Below are positions 49,501 through 56,329 of a DNA stretch of 64,000 nt, in pieces. Every line of letters starts with the position of its first letter. Within the stretch, counting starts at the first letter, position 1. Below the pieces are notes generated by a model, which was not told the origin of the DNA, ran no database searches, and worked only from the letters and a program-made list of their open reading frames with translations. Position numbers and translations under genes: made by a program. The stretch spans positions 1,922,001 to 1,986,000 of the forward strand of contig NC_047073.1 of the NCBI RefSeq assembly GCF_902459465.1, written 5' to 3'. The stretch comes from Asterias rubens. Lineage: Eukaryota; Echinodermata; Asteroidea; Forcipulatida; Asteriidae.

Positions 49501-50502
49501 GAGCCCTACTGGCCATCACCTTGATTTGTAAGTCATTGTATGTATTCTCCTTACTATACATAGGTTAGACAAACTTCATGTTGTTATCATGATTTTCTTT
49601 ATTCTTTTATTGTAATCTTTGAATTTTCCTTGAAGGATTTAAATTCATTTCTATTTGACTTTTTTTCCCCCGAAAACCAGTAAAAGTCAGCCACTAGAAA
49701 GTATACCTAACAAAGTCAGTGACAGAGACCAGTCAAATCGCCCGCCAGCAAAGTCACCAACAACAAAGTTGCCCCCTCATTTAAAAACGAGAACCCTCTC
49801 AAAAGGCCCCCCCCCCCACAATAATGGCAAAAAATAGTACAGAACAGAGCCCCGTTTTTATATTTATCATAAAACTGAGTCTTGACTACATTGACGTGGT
49901 CCAGTCTGCCACTGCAAGTGTTGAGTTAAACCATGGTTACACTGCAGGACTTGCAATCACAAGGTTGTTGGTTCGAATCCTACCAAACTAACCGCTGATT
50001 TCACAATGACTAGACATGCTAGAATAAGCAATAACATGAACCATTAATTAATGATTAAATGGTTTTCTAAAGCTTAAAATTGAATACTTACATCTATGTG
50101 GGCAGGTAAATCGGCCACACTGAAAGAGAAAATATGTATTTTTCTTGTTATAATTTGTGTTTACATATGTAATGTCGGAAATACACGACCATCGATCCGT
50201 AACACCACTGTAGTTATATAACTACCGTATCTAATCACCGCCCACCGGCACCAGCGGTCTTTGTAATGCATGTTTTTACGTTACGCAGCAAATCTACGCT
50301 ACCCCAGTCGACAAAAGTATGGTTGAAACTTCCATATGAAACGGTTTAAAGTCCCCAAATATCCCAAACTGTAAACATACCTTCCGACTCGTCGAATCTG
50401 TGCCTTGGCCTGTCTGTTCTTGAGCATGTGAACAAGGAAAGCGCCTGTTACGACTGCTGCCGATAGCCGGCTTGACAGCAACTTGCTAAACACAGGCGCC
50501 AT
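25515..50502 (-). CDS. ABCD3: ABCD3 (PMP70) peroxisomal ABC half-transporter, complete gene
   Basis: Gene-level entry. Twenty-three coding exons total 2001 nt including the stop, giving 666 residues (human about 659), with every junction in phase. The N-terminal transmembrane half includes [38 protein letters not shown] and the EAA-like [14 protein letters not shown]. The ATPase half has Walker A GPNGCGKS (480-487), Q-loop VPQRPYM (Gln517), signature LSGGE (578-582), Walker B FAILDE (598-603) and H-loop VSHRKS (His632). It ends VQFGS, as the human protein ends VEFGS. ABCD3 homodimers import branched-chain and dicarboxylic acyl-CoA and bile-acid precursors into peroxisomes; the N-terminal targeting is PEX19-type. 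Exon 14 exists in two tandem versions (see 33975 and 34463). The intron after exon 21 starts with GC. Introns are long and rich in SINEs, MITEs and a 67-bp tandem repeat. Confidence 0.95.
25655..26010. repeat. Dispersed repeat family C in ABCD3 intron 22
   Basis: Shares GCTTTATATTCT-CTAC, TTTCGGAATTC, GGTAGAAAATC and TTTCGACTAGCTTGCTCTAG with 39560-39850; shorter pieces are at 45770-45870 and 49070-49140. Mobile-element origin is likely; class unknown. Confidence 0.65.
26505..26561 (-). CDS. ABCD3: ABCD3 exon 22: H-loop
   Basis: 57 nt, reads [19 protein letters not shown], identical or nearly so to the human sequence. Acceptor GTCACAG, donor GAG|GTAAGT. Confidence 0.96.
26947..27051 (-). CDS. 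ABCD3: ABCD3 exon 21: Walker B, followed by a GC-AG intron
   Basis: 105 nt, reads [20 protein letters not shown], then [19 protein letters not shown] contains the catalytic glutamate. The donor reads GAGAG|GCAAGT, a GC donor that otherwise fits the consensus perfectly. Confidence 0.96.
27117..27265. repeat. Half copy of foldback family D
   Basis: Matches one arm of 30395-30730: CTCATTTTTCAAAAGTTACAG, GTGCAAGTTCAATGTTAATC, AAAAAGTACTAAAACCCTTT. Intronic in ABCD3. Confidence 0.6.
27359..27454 (-). CDS. ABCD3: ABCD3 exon 20: ABC signature
   Basis: 96 nt, reads [20 protein letters not shown], then [17 protein letters not shown] is the family signature motif. Confidence 0.97.
27812..28200 (+). 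mobile_element. tRNA-derived SINE, family A, with long tail
   Basis: CCTAGTGGTCAAGAGC resembles an A box and GGGTTCGAGTTCC a B box. Then follow GACACCTGTGTCCTTAAGC and a body shared with 34857-35230. Leu/Ser-tRNA-like head. Intronic in ABCD3. Confidence 0.75.
28503..28616 (-). CDS. ABCD3: ABCD3 exon 19
   Basis: 114 nt, reads [20 protein letters not shown], then [18 protein letters not shown]. Helical subdomain of the ATPase. Confidence 0.95.
28773..28838 (-). CDS. ABCD3: ABCD3 exon 18: Q-loop
   Basis: 66 nt, reads [20 protein letters not shown], then PQ. It ends with the Q-loop glutamine. Confidence 0.96.
29155..29475 (+). mobile_element. SINE family A interrupted by a foldback MITE
   Basis: A head (GGATAAGAGCACCGAACTC, GTGGGTTCCAGTCCCGG) and tail (TTATTATGTTGGAAGTGCTTTG) match 35388-35705, but 29261-29408 is inserted between CCAGGGGT and GGGGTTATTATG. 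Confidence 0.75.
29261..29408. mobile_element. Foldback MITE family E (GATTTCACAAAGAG type)
   Basis: Arms GATTTCACAAAGAGTAAAGA and the mirrored TCTTTGTGAAATC, with ACTAGTC-type inner repeats. Other copies: 39110-39205, 43325-43484, 45555-45710, 62641-62782. Confidence 0.85.
29530..29671 (-). CDS. ABCD3: ABCD3 exon 17: Walker A
   Basis: 142 nt, reads [20 protein letters not shown], then [28 protein letters not shown] is the P-loop that binds ATP phosphates. Confidence 0.97.
29850..29970 (+). mobile_element. SINE family A fragment
   Basis: GTTGGACCAAGCGGTTGCGAGC is A-box-like. GTGTTAGAGTCCCAGTCAT is a decayed B box, followed by ATGACACTTGTGTCCTC. Intronic in ABCD3. Confidence 0.6.
30262..30340 (-). 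CDS. ABCD3: ABCD3 exon 16: linker
   Basis: 79 nt, reads [20 protein letters not shown], then HQDHII. Acidic linker followed by the conserved PGxGxxIxxDxI. Donor GA|GTCAGT. Confidence 0.9.
30395..30730. mobile_element. Foldback MITE family D, full length
   Basis: Left arm has GGGTACGTTTTTGTAACAC, CCACAGATTTACATTAAACT and GAAAGCTTCCCTGAAAGTATTAC. The right arm is its near complement, ending AAAAAAAGTACATAGACCC. Half copies are at 27117 and 63852. Confidence 0.85.
31575..31670. repeat. SINE family B fragment without tRNA head
   Basis: CAGTACCGGTACTTTCCCGA, ATTCTGTTAAAAAAATCACAGG matches the body next to the tRNA-like part at 45885-46096. Confidence 0.55.
31745..31833 (-). CDS. ABCD3: ABCD3 exon 15
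   Basis: 89 nt, reads (G)[20 protein letters not shown], then ERTMVRESK. Human has FTARITELMQVLKDLNHGKY. Confidence 0.94.
31900..32930. repeat. Intronic tandem repeat, 67-68 bp, about 14 copies
   Basis: Unit includes CATGTACATGGTGTTACTGC, AAACCTTACTAGATTGTATC and TCCACCATGCAAAGTTTC. Outer copies are more diverged. It lies between ABCD3 exon 15 and alternative exon 14b. Confidence 0.95.
33056..33860. mobile_element. MITE family A copy split by a nested foldback
   Basis: Left part (to 33260) has CTTCACTTGGTGTATCCC and AATAGGTCTTCAAAGTTGC. The right part (from 33681) has TCTTTCTCCAAAGC and ends ATTACCAATAGTCAGTGATA. The middle is a different element. Confidence 0.75.
33261..33680. mobile_element. 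Nested foldback element, family F
   Basis: Arms of ~190 bp: TTAAAGGAACACGTTGCCTT at the left and AAGGCAACGTGTTCCTTTAA at the right. GGCCATTTATGGGAGTC and its complement meet at the centre, where one arm end is duplicated. A related copy is at 59808-60045. Confidence 0.9.
33975..34066 (-). CDS. ABCD3: ABCD3 exon 14, alternative version b (closer to the vertebrate sequence)
   Basis: 92 nt, acceptor TGATTAG, donor GCAGG|GTGAGT. It reads [20 protein letters not shown], then [11 protein letters not shown]. Human ABCD3 has DYYQSGRMLLRMSQALGRIV, so this version is nearest the ancestral one. It encodes part of the last transmembrane helix region and the linker towards the ATPase domain. Confidence 0.92.
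34463..34554 (-). CDS. ABCD3: ABCD3 exon 14, alternative version a (mutually exclusive type)
   Basis: 92 nt, acceptor CTTCAG, donor GCTGG|GTAAGT. It reads [20 protein letters not shown], then [11 protein letters not shown]. It is colinear with version b at 33975-34066: same length, same phases (0 in, 2 out), 22 of 31 residues identical by eye, differences mostly in the first half. Using both would add 184 nt and break the frame, so a transcript can hold only one. No stop or damaged splice site is seen. Confidence 0.88.
34857..35230 (+). mobile_element. SINE family A with long tail
   Basis: CTCAAGCTCTGGTGTTT, GTGTGGGTTAAGTCCCAGTC, GACACGTGTGTCCTTAAGC and a tail matching 27812-28200, including GGAAAAATACTGAATGC. 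Intronic in ABCD3. Confidence 0.7.
35388..35705 (+). mobile_element. SINE family A, best-preserved tRNA head
   Basis: TTGGCCAAGTGGATAAGAGC (A box) and GTGGGTTCGAATCCCGG (B box) form a Leu/Ser-type tRNA-like head, followed by a body ending GTTGGAAGCGCTTTGAGACG. Not a functional tRNA: the stems do not continue. Confidence 0.8.
35751..35848 (-). CDS. ABCD3: ABCD3 exon 13
   Basis: 98 nt, reads [20 protein letters not shown], then [13 protein letters not shown]. It ends on a complete codon, so both downstream versions of exon 14 can follow it. Confidence 0.94.
36468..36537 (-). CDS. ABCD3: ABCD3 exon 12
   Basis: 70 nt, reads [20 protein letters not shown], then IAK. Human has VEHLHNFILFRFSMGFIDSI. 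Confidence 0.94.
36660..36819 (-). CDS. ABCD3: ABCD3 exon 11: EAA-like loop
   Basis: 160 nt, reads [40 protein letters not shown] and on to [20 protein letters not shown] is the EAA-like motif that contacts the ATPase domain in ABCD proteins. Confidence 0.96.
37305..37414 (-). CDS. ABCD3: ABCD3 exon 10: transmembrane segments
   Basis: 110 nt, reads [20 protein letters not shown], then [16 protein letters not shown]. Human has PFLDIVLYIFKLTSAIGAQG. Acceptor TTCACAG, donor AAG|GTAATT. Confidence 0.94.
38036..38175. repeat. Foldback with three GATGAAGGTCCTCGC units
   Basis: Outer arms GGCAGGGTCGTG-type: TTGCAGGGTCGTGGCC against TCACGACCCTGCCAG. TGGGATGAAGGTCCTCGC or a close variant occurs three times inside. 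Intronic in ABCD3. Confidence 0.8.
38580..38703 (-). CDS. ABCD3: ABCD3 exon 9
   Basis: 124 nt, reads [20 protein letters not shown], then [20 protein letters not shown]. This is the most conserved stretch of the ABCD3 membrane domain. Confidence 0.96.
38978..39048 (-). CDS. ABCD3: ABCD3 exon 8
   Basis: 71 nt, reads [20 protein letters not shown], then QYL. Human has [20 protein letters not shown]. Confidence 0.95.
39418..39444 (-). CDS. ABCD3: ABCD3 exon 7 (27-nt microexon)
   Basis: Reads ISLVNNILK, against human LISLVNNFLK. Acceptor TCAACAG, donor AAG|GTAAGT. Confidence 0.9.
39560..39850. repeat. Dispersed repeat family C copy
   Basis: Matches 25655-26010 (GCTTTATATTCT, TTTCGGAATTCGG, GTAGAAAATCGG, TTTCGACTAGCTTGCTCTAG). 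Intronic in ABCD3. Confidence 0.65.
40075..40144 (-). CDS. ABCD3: ABCD3 exon 6
   Basis: 70 nt, reads [20 protein letters not shown], then MPA. Human has GIIGRSRKDFKRYLLNFIAA. Acceptor TTTTGCAG, donor GCG|GTGAGT. Confidence 0.93.
40925..41240 (+). mobile_element. SINE family A fragment with a different tail
   Basis: TCAAGCTCTGGTGTTTGATC, GTGTGGGTTCGAGTCCCGG, GACACTTGTGTCCTTCAGC, then GATGATACCCAAGCCTACAT and ACGGCCTCTGGCAACAA. Intronic in ABCD3. Confidence 0.65.
41395..41535 (-). mobile_element. SINE family A, minus-strand copy
   Basis: On the minus strand: GTCATGGCCGAGTGGTTAAG (A box) and GGGTTCGAATCCCGGGCATG (B box), then ACCCTTGTGTCCTTGAGC. The head is strikingly tRNA-Leu/Ser-like. Confidence 0.75.
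43325..43484. mobile_element. Foldback MITE family E, full copy
   Basis: GATTTCACAAAGAGTTAGGA at the left and TAACTCTTTGTGAAATCC at the right, with repeated TAGGACTAGTCC inside. Intronic in ABCD3. Confidence 0.9.
43515..43660. repeat. Short TIR element rich in CpG
   Basis: TATAGACCAATCCGAAG and CGCATTGGTCTATA are inverted ends around a GGCGCGCGGTGCCC-type core. It resembles the element at 20863-21022. Confidence 0.6.
44340..44690. mobile_element. MITE family A copy
   Basis: Left TTTTAAAGACGAAAATACG, right ATTACCAAACCTGTCCAGTG then TCTTTAAA. Inner CTTACTTGGTAAGCAACAG and GCACACAAATTTGTGTAAC. Intronic in ABCD3. Confidence 0.75.
44808..45052. mobile_element. Foldback MITE family G
   Basis: GGGCCCAATTCCATGGCTCT, GCTTACC and the mirrored GGTAAGCAGAGCCATGAAAT, TGGGCCCC. 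Inside, CGCAGAATTCGGCG and GTAAGC motifs repeat. Fragments occur at 23760-24110. Confidence 0.85.
45265..45353 (-). CDS. ABCD3: ABCD3 exon 5: first transmembrane segment
   Basis: 89 nt, reads [20 protein letters not shown], then [10 protein letters not shown] hydrophobic helix is followed by the conserved [13 protein letters not shown]. Confidence 0.95.
45555..45710. mobile_element. Foldback MITE family E variant
   Basis: GGGGCCGATTTCACAAAGAG and CTTTGTGAAATCGGGCCC frame a diverged interior (AACTGCAAATCAGTCGTAG). Intronic in ABCD3. Confidence 0.8.
45885..46096 (-). mobile_element. tRNA-derived SINE, family B, long copy
   Basis: Minus strand: AATCTCGGTGGTCTAGTTGG (A box) and GTCGTGTGTTCGAATCCC (B box), then a body through CACAGAACTCATGTAAGTAC to the AACACACATTGGTGT end. 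Intronic in ABCD3. Confidence 0.8.
46370..47155. repeat. Candidate ~0.8-kb inverted-repeat element
   Basis: TTTAAGTCACCTGGAA at the left and TTCCAGGTGACTTTAA at the right. The right part also contains GGGTAGGCGGAGTCATCC, seen inverted at 30075-30110 (GGCTGACTCCGCCTACCC). Boundaries uncertain. Intronic in ABCD3. Confidence 0.5.
48470..48521 (-). CDS. ABCD3: ABCD3 exon 4
   Basis: 52 nt, reads (K)[17 protein letters not shown], matching the family RLIQILKIMVP. Acceptor TTTACAG, donor GAA|GTAAGA. Confidence 0.9.
48660..48775. repeat. Dispersed repeat (GAGAAAATGCCTTGG type)
   Basis: CCCTTGAAATGCTCC, TAGGGTGCCCTTTATC, GGAGAAAATGCCTTGGTGCC occurs also at about 43975-44070 and partly at 16920-17000. 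Confidence 0.7.
49185..49246 (-). CDS. ABCD3: ABCD3 exon 3
   Basis: 62 nt, reads [20 protein letters not shown], aligned to human ERAVVDKVFF. Donor CAA|GTAAGT. Confidence 0.88.
50092..50119 (-). CDS. ABCD3: ABCD3 exon 2 (28-nt microexon)
   Basis: TTTCAG acceptor and GAT|GTAAGT donor. Reads (S)VADLPAHID and restores phase 0. Assigned because it is the only nearby exon that keeps the frame between exons 1 and 3. Confidence 0.75.
50381..50502 (-). CDS. ABCD3: ABCD3 exon 1: start codon and N-terminus
   Basis: The ATG (50500-50502) gives [20 protein letters not shown], then [13 protein letters not shown]. This parallels the human start MAAFSKYL. Donor GGAAG|GTATGT; ends with two bases of a codon. 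Confidence 0.9.
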
Positions 50503-50736
50503 CTTGTACCAAAAGGCCAAAGGTTGACAATCAAGTTGTATCCCCCCCCCCCCCGCAAATATTGTTTGTATACGGTACGGTGTGACAAAAGTGCCACTGT
50601 CACAGTGCTTGTTTAATGGAAAATACAAAAATTCAGAAAAAAACATCCAATAACGCCCCAGTTGCATAGCTGGACTTTTGAGAGCAAAAGGTGGTGTTAA
50701 TATTGCTCGCAAATTGTTTGCGTTCGCATGCTATTG
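50503..50736. other. 5' flank of ABCD3
   Basis: Short spacer upstream of the ABCD3 ATG with a C-run near 50540. The promoter is expected here, but no clear core motif is visible. Confidence 0.4.
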
Positions 50737-51087
50737 GTTTGGTAAATAACTCAAAATAACCATAATGTATTAGCATACCTTACTGAGTGACGAGTAATTG
50801 GAGAGGTTGGTAGTATAAAACATGAGAAACAGTTCCCTCCGGAAGTGGAGTACATTTCGAGAAAGAAGTAATTTTCCATGAATTTGACTTTGAGACCTCA
50901 GATTTAGAATTTGAGGTCTTGAAATCAAGCATCTGAAAGCACACAACTTCTGTGACACAGGTGTTTTTCTCGCAACTTTGACGATCAATTGACCTCAAAT
51001 TTTCACAGGTTCAATTTATGCACATGTTGAGATACACGAATCGGGAAGACTAGTGTTTGACAATTACCAATAGTGTCCAGTCTTTAA
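50737..51087. mobile_element. MITE family A, full copy 0.2 kb upstream of ABCD3
   Basis: TTGGTAAATAACTCAAAATA at the left, ATTACCAATAGTGTCCAGTC at the right. Inner hairpin GAGACCTCAGATTTAGAATT then TGAGGTCTTGAAATC. Confidence 0.85.
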
Positions 51088-51197
51088 GGATATTTTACAT
51101 ATAATTTGCATCCAAGAATTAGCCGATATGGTATTTTGTGTTTTGTTTATATCGGATTGTTAGTAAATATGTAGGGCCTAATAACTCATTATAGGCC

Positions 51198-51316
51198 TTC
51201 TAGAGTTTTTTGAAAAAAAGGTTACAGGCATATTGTTCAGGTGGGATTTGAACCCTCGACCTTTATCTTTCTAGAGCAGTGTCTTACTAACTAGCACCGA
51301 GAGGGCAATTTTGATT
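51198..51316 (-). mobile_element. tRNA-derived SINE, family B fragment
   Basis: Minus strand: TCTCGGTGCTAGTTAG and AGGTCGAGGGTTCAAATCCC, a decayed B box. Matches 45885-46096. Confidence 0.65.
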
Positions 51317-51839
51317 CATTCACAGGAACATTACCCTCCACGCGCGCCAATCTAATCAACCCCGTACCTCTTGTAGATCAAGTTTTTGCCAATGACACGA
51401 ATCCCCACTCAATGTGAATGAAGATTTTAAGAATTTCACTGTATAATTTGTTCTTAGAGCCTCATTAGTCGTAAAGTTTTGGAGAGAGAAAAAAGTGACC
51501 CAAGAGATCCGCGTAAAATGAGTTGTAAATGATAATTTGCATATCTCATTAGACAACATTTATTTTCGTGAAACTATTTCCAAACTACAGCCCTCAGCAA
51601 GTAACATTATAAGGGACGCTTTCTGTGACGTTGGTGTTTTGCGTCGTGAAAAAGTAAACCCGCATGGTTTAATCATTGAGGGTGGGAAAAGTAAAATTTT
51701 ATTTTCAGGTGACTTAACTTCATGGAAATTAGGCTATCCATGGCCTATTTATGAACTGTTTTCGAGCCCTTATTTGTGCAGCATGGTCGTGCTTATTTAC
51801 CGGCACCATTAGTCAAAAAAATCATCAATAATGGTAATA

Positions 51840-53165
51840 ATAAATACTAGCGGGCTGCCGCGCTTCGCGCGGCAACCCCGCTAGAAAGCTCTACGTATAA
51901 AATGCTGCGTTGTGTACAGGGGAGGGTGAAAGTGGCTTGGCAGGGTCACAATACAAATCACCCATCCAAAGTTAAGAAAAATCTTAGTGCTTTGTGAAAT
52001 CGTACACTAACCCTTGTCTGTTTTGTTTTCGTCTCGGCATTATTTGTCAATCCCATCCAGTGTTTTCCAGTTTCCAGCGGGTCCCGATAGTGGTTCTTTA
52101 AGCCCGGTTTATATCCCGTTTCGTTTGCTTTGTTCCCGTTCAGTTTATTACTTTCATGTTCTGTATCATTTTCAAGTCCCCTTTCGTTTTCCCCCCTCAC
52201 CAGCCCCGTTCATTTTCCCCACTTCCCTGTCCCACCGTGTGCCCCTTCCCTATCCCGTCCCTTATATCGAACCCACGCCTGCGCGCCTCCCGTCCCCGCG
52301 ATCCCGTGCATTGGCATTGTTCTTTGCTTGCTACTGTTTGCCCATAACTCATATTTGTCAGTTACGCGCGGGTCCCGTTTGTGGTTCTTTCCCGTTTCAT
52401 GGGCTTGATCCCCCCATTCAGTTTAATATTGTCCTGTCCCATGTCCCATATCATGATAGTCCCTTTTCATTTTTTCAATCTCTATCCCAGCCCTGTTCAT
52501 TTCCCCCCGTCATTTTATTTTTGCCGTTCCCCCGCCCGTCCCCCATTAGGGCCGACACAGACATACCACTTTGTGCCCCTTCCTCCTGTCCCCATCCTAA
52601 ATCTAACCCGTACTTCCTTTCCTACATCCCGCCCGTGAATTGTTCTTTGCACTTTTTTCCGGCCCAAAACTTTCGCCGTTCTGCGCGGGTCCCGCCAGTC
52701 AGGTTATTTTCCGTTGTGTGTATTTTTTCTCTGTCCAGTTTATTTTCCCCTGTCCAATGTCATCATTAGTCCCCTTTTCTGTTTCCCCTTTCCGTATTAT
52801 TTTCCCAGCCATTTCACTATGTTCCCTTCATTTTTTGCCATTCCCCCGCACCCTTCAAACAGATGTACCACACTGCGTACCCCTTCTCCCTGTACCACAA
52901 CGTGCTCTAATACCCTCCCCCCAGCCTACGTCCTGTCGTCGTGTCTAGCTCCCCCCTCCCATGCATTGTTCTTTACTGTATGTACGCGCGAAGTTACTGA
53001 ACGGCCGCGCTTTGACTGTGACGTCACAAACAACACATTATCCCCAACCCACGGGTACCCCGAAATTGACCCCGGGATGCATCATTTTAGCAGGGTGTGG
53101 GCACCACTTAACATGAAAACAACATGGCGGCGCCCATGCGATTTAAGCGCTTTTATAATATAGAT
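51840..53165. repeat. Pyrimidine-rich element with GC hairpin and three ~300-bp diverged units
   Basis: Opens with a double hairpin TAGCGGG-CTGCCGCGC-TTC-GCGCGGCAA-CCCCGCTA (51850-51890). Then follow three diverged units, each with CGGGTCCCG near its start (about 52079, 52370, 52686) and TTGTTCTTT near its end (about 52316, 52640, 52967). The plus strand is dominated by C and T. The right edge is near CGCTTTTATAATATAGATG. A 251-codon open frame (52014-52769) is low complexity and probably a by-product. Class unknown. Confidence 0.65.
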
Positions 53166-53529
53166 GTCCTTTGTCCTCACCACTTTACTCATGTTGGTAT
53201 ACAGCCAACAATTGTTTAGAAACTTTGATCGGTTATAATTTTCCCACTTTTTCTGGATCCTTCCCTTAATCCCTTTCCCCTCTTTTTTCTGTACATGGAT
53301 ATGTATTTGCTTGTACTTGTTTATGCCTCTGAAGAAGTTCGGTTTGGATAGAAAGCTTATTAGGCCATCTTTACCATACTCATTAATAATAATATGAATA
53401 TTTATGCACCGGTATCACACAAGATGCTCATTGTGCAATCGGAAAAATTATTTGTAAGAAATATTATAGTATAAATATATACAACGCTACTACAAAAACA
53501 CCATTATAAAAAAAAAACAGATTGAACAA

Positions 53530-54480
53530 AACTTAACGGGCTATTTATAAGCTTGGGTTAACTTGAGAGTTTCCCTATTCATAAAAGATATTTCGTGAAT
53601 GTTTTGAGGAAGTTTATTCCAAAGAAGAGGACCAGCACTATTAAAATGATCGATCAGGTATTGTGGGTGAGAGCATGGAGGAAGAAAATTAGTTTTCTTC
53701 CTCCATTGTGAGAGAGAAAACATATATGCAATTAAAGGACAAATCTGAAGATCTTAGCCTTCTAGCACGGAGGCTTATATTTGGTCATTAGAGAGGGATA
53801 ATGTTTAGAGACAAAACCTTGAAATTAACGCAAAACATGAAAATATACGATAGTGAACAGGAAGCCAGTGAAGGTAATTTGAATGTGATGTGTTGTCTTT
53901 TCCAAGAAAATGAGACTATGCGTGCTGCATTATTTTGAAGTCAACGGTAGAAGCGTTTTTAGTTTTTCAAAACATTGAGATTGGACCCTGAGTTTTTAAT
54001 CGATATTACGAAACATTCAGAACTGTTACACATATCAAAATTACATTTAAATTGTGAACAAACGCATTTCATACAAGTTAAAATAGCATTTCCGTTAAAA
54101 ACATTCCGCTCAAGTAGCTGTTTAACACAACAGGATGTGAAGTGCAATTACCGATTCTTACAACCTGGCGACGTTTTAATAAAATGTATAAAATCCAATT
54201 AGAAATAGAAACAGCGAGCTCGAGGTCATTGATAAGTTTATAATGCAATTTACACGGTTTCATTCAATATAAAACAAACTGTAGCATAGCTTGCTCAAGA
54301 TGGCGCAAACTTCATGGAGACTGAGACAAATTGCATCCTCAACACTACGATTAGTTCCGTAAGCAAACTGATGACTATCCAAGTTAGGGGGTAAAATTGA
54401 TTTCAGAAATTGAAAAACGAAACCTTGAACTTTTTTTCATCGGAACTGAAGTGAGTGCCACTGGCCTGTAATCATTTAAA
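53530..54480 (-). pseudogene. CR1/jockey-like LINE reverse transcriptase relic
   Basis: On the minus strand, pieces in shifting frames read NDYRPVALTSV, LDSHQFAYGTNRSVEDAI, LHWLPVHYRI and FNSAGPLLWNKLPQ. These are hallmarks of CR1-type LINE ORF2, from the RT fingers to the C-terminus. Frameshifts and gaps between them make it non-functional. Confidence 0.8.
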
Positions 54481-54989
54481 ATGTGAATAATGTATTTCTT
54501 TAGTCTTATAGGAACATGTATTAATACCCCCCAAAAAATTAACAAAAAGGAACTTTACGTTGTTAAAGAGATAAGTTTTAAAATGTCAGTGAAAACAACA
54601 GCCAGCTGGGCTGAGCGGAACAGAATTTCAATCATCATGGCAATGTCCTTTCCACACAAAATGGCGGGCCTAATAGGATACTTTCCAACGCTAGGTGGCA
54701 GCAGACATACCGGGTAAATTTCCATTGTTTACGTAGTTCTGAACATGCGCATAATTCTGAGAACAATGGATTTACCCGGTAAGTCTGCTGCCCTCTATCG
54801 TCCCAGAAAGTCTCCCATTGTTCTGCTGCCACAGCTGAGGCAAAGAGATTTTCTAATCAATACTCATTATAATAACAACACGCTTATACACGTGTTTTAT
54901 TGCATAAACAGGAACAGTTTGGGAGATTTGAAGACAATGCGCCTCTTTAACTCCATGTCACAATATGACCAATGCTTAAGCAGCCTCCA

Positions 54990-55091
54990 CTCTCAAGCAT
55001 CATAAGAAAACCGTACGCTGCAGTGGTTTGGTCACCTCCAACTCCAACCAATGGGAACACTAGTCCAACAACTCTTGAACCGGTCACCAAC
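54990..55091 (+). pseudogene. LINE ORF2 C-terminal fragment, part left of the inserted transposon
   Basis: Reads TLQWFGHLQLQPMGTLVQQL and stops being LINE-like exactly at GTCACCAAC (55083-55091). W-F-G-H followed later by GKRRRGCPRTTW is the usual end of many non-LTR ORF2 proteins. It continues at 59311. Confidence 0.8.
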
Positions 55092-56329
55092 TAGACTTGT
55101 GGACAAGTCGTTAAATCGGCCCCACGTGCTGAGATAGTGCTCCCCCGACAACACTGCTCTCGCGCGAACTCACTGCTCTCGCGCGAACTGATGGCTCTCG
55201 CGCGAACTGATGGCTCCCCGATTTTGACTCCTCATTAACGACTTGTACAAGTTGTCAGCGGTATGTATTCATGTATTCAAGTACGAACGCGGTATACCTT
55301 CACTGTTGCCGCGGAGACAATCGTGCAGACGAGTCCATTTTTATAAGAGGGTAGTAATAGTTTCTAATACTGTAAAGCTTGAACCGGAGGGCATCTGTGA
55401 ATCTTTTTTATTTTGATTTAACTGCTTTATTAGTTGATTAGGGCCTAACTTTACAAAGTCATCTTCAAATGCATTACTATTTATCTGTTTAATATCCGTG
55501 AGCTGCCTCATGCAAATAAATAATGCCCACGGTCAATGGTAATGGTCCAATGCAATCCTTTAACCCGATGTGTTCTGCTCGGACTGTGTACACTGGACAA
55601 GTTGCAACATAAAATATAGTTTGTATTAATACTACCAGTCCCAAAATTCATTATTTGTTTACTGACAAATGTTTTTTTATTTTAAGTTTTCATCCAAAAA
55701 GTGATTTTGAAAACCATGGTCGACATGTGGAAGTTTGATATGTGAGTCTTGTGGACAAGTTTCACAGGGCAGTCGTGTGCGGATCGCAGGGATTCCGGAA
55801 AATTTCAGTAACTCTTTTCAGATGTCGATGTATTTTAAAGGTATTATAGCTAATCATCGACATACACTCTACTTGCCCAAGATATTGCAAGACAAGGTTT
55901 CATATAGCAGCTGTACTTTTGTTTTGTTTTAAGCAACTGTAACCACGAAAAATACTTCTCACTTCCAAGCAATCATAACAATTAATATAAGGCTCACATA
56001 GGGTAAAGACACCGTGAAATGCAAAAAAGGAACAGTGACTCAAATTGTAGTTTGCCTCAAACAAAAAACAAGAAACAAATTTATTGATAAATCGATCAAC
56101 AAATGCAAACCAGTGGTTGAAATAAATAAATTAAATTGAGCAATAAACAATGAAAATACCTTCAGACTAATGGATATTGATGGTAGAAACTGTAAATAAA
56201 GAAAATGTGGAGTGTTTCCCTTGCACTTCCAGGTTGCTATATAAACATAGTGAGTAGTTGACTTTTGCAAAACCTGTTCATTACAAAACACTTTAAACAA
56301 TTTACAAACTAGGCGAGTGCTAGAAGGGT

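Noticed and set aside
52014-52769. 251-codon open frame rich in Pro, Ser and Phe
   Set aside because: It lies in a C/T-biased triplicated repeat, several frames are open at once, and no domain is recognisable; composition explains the openness.
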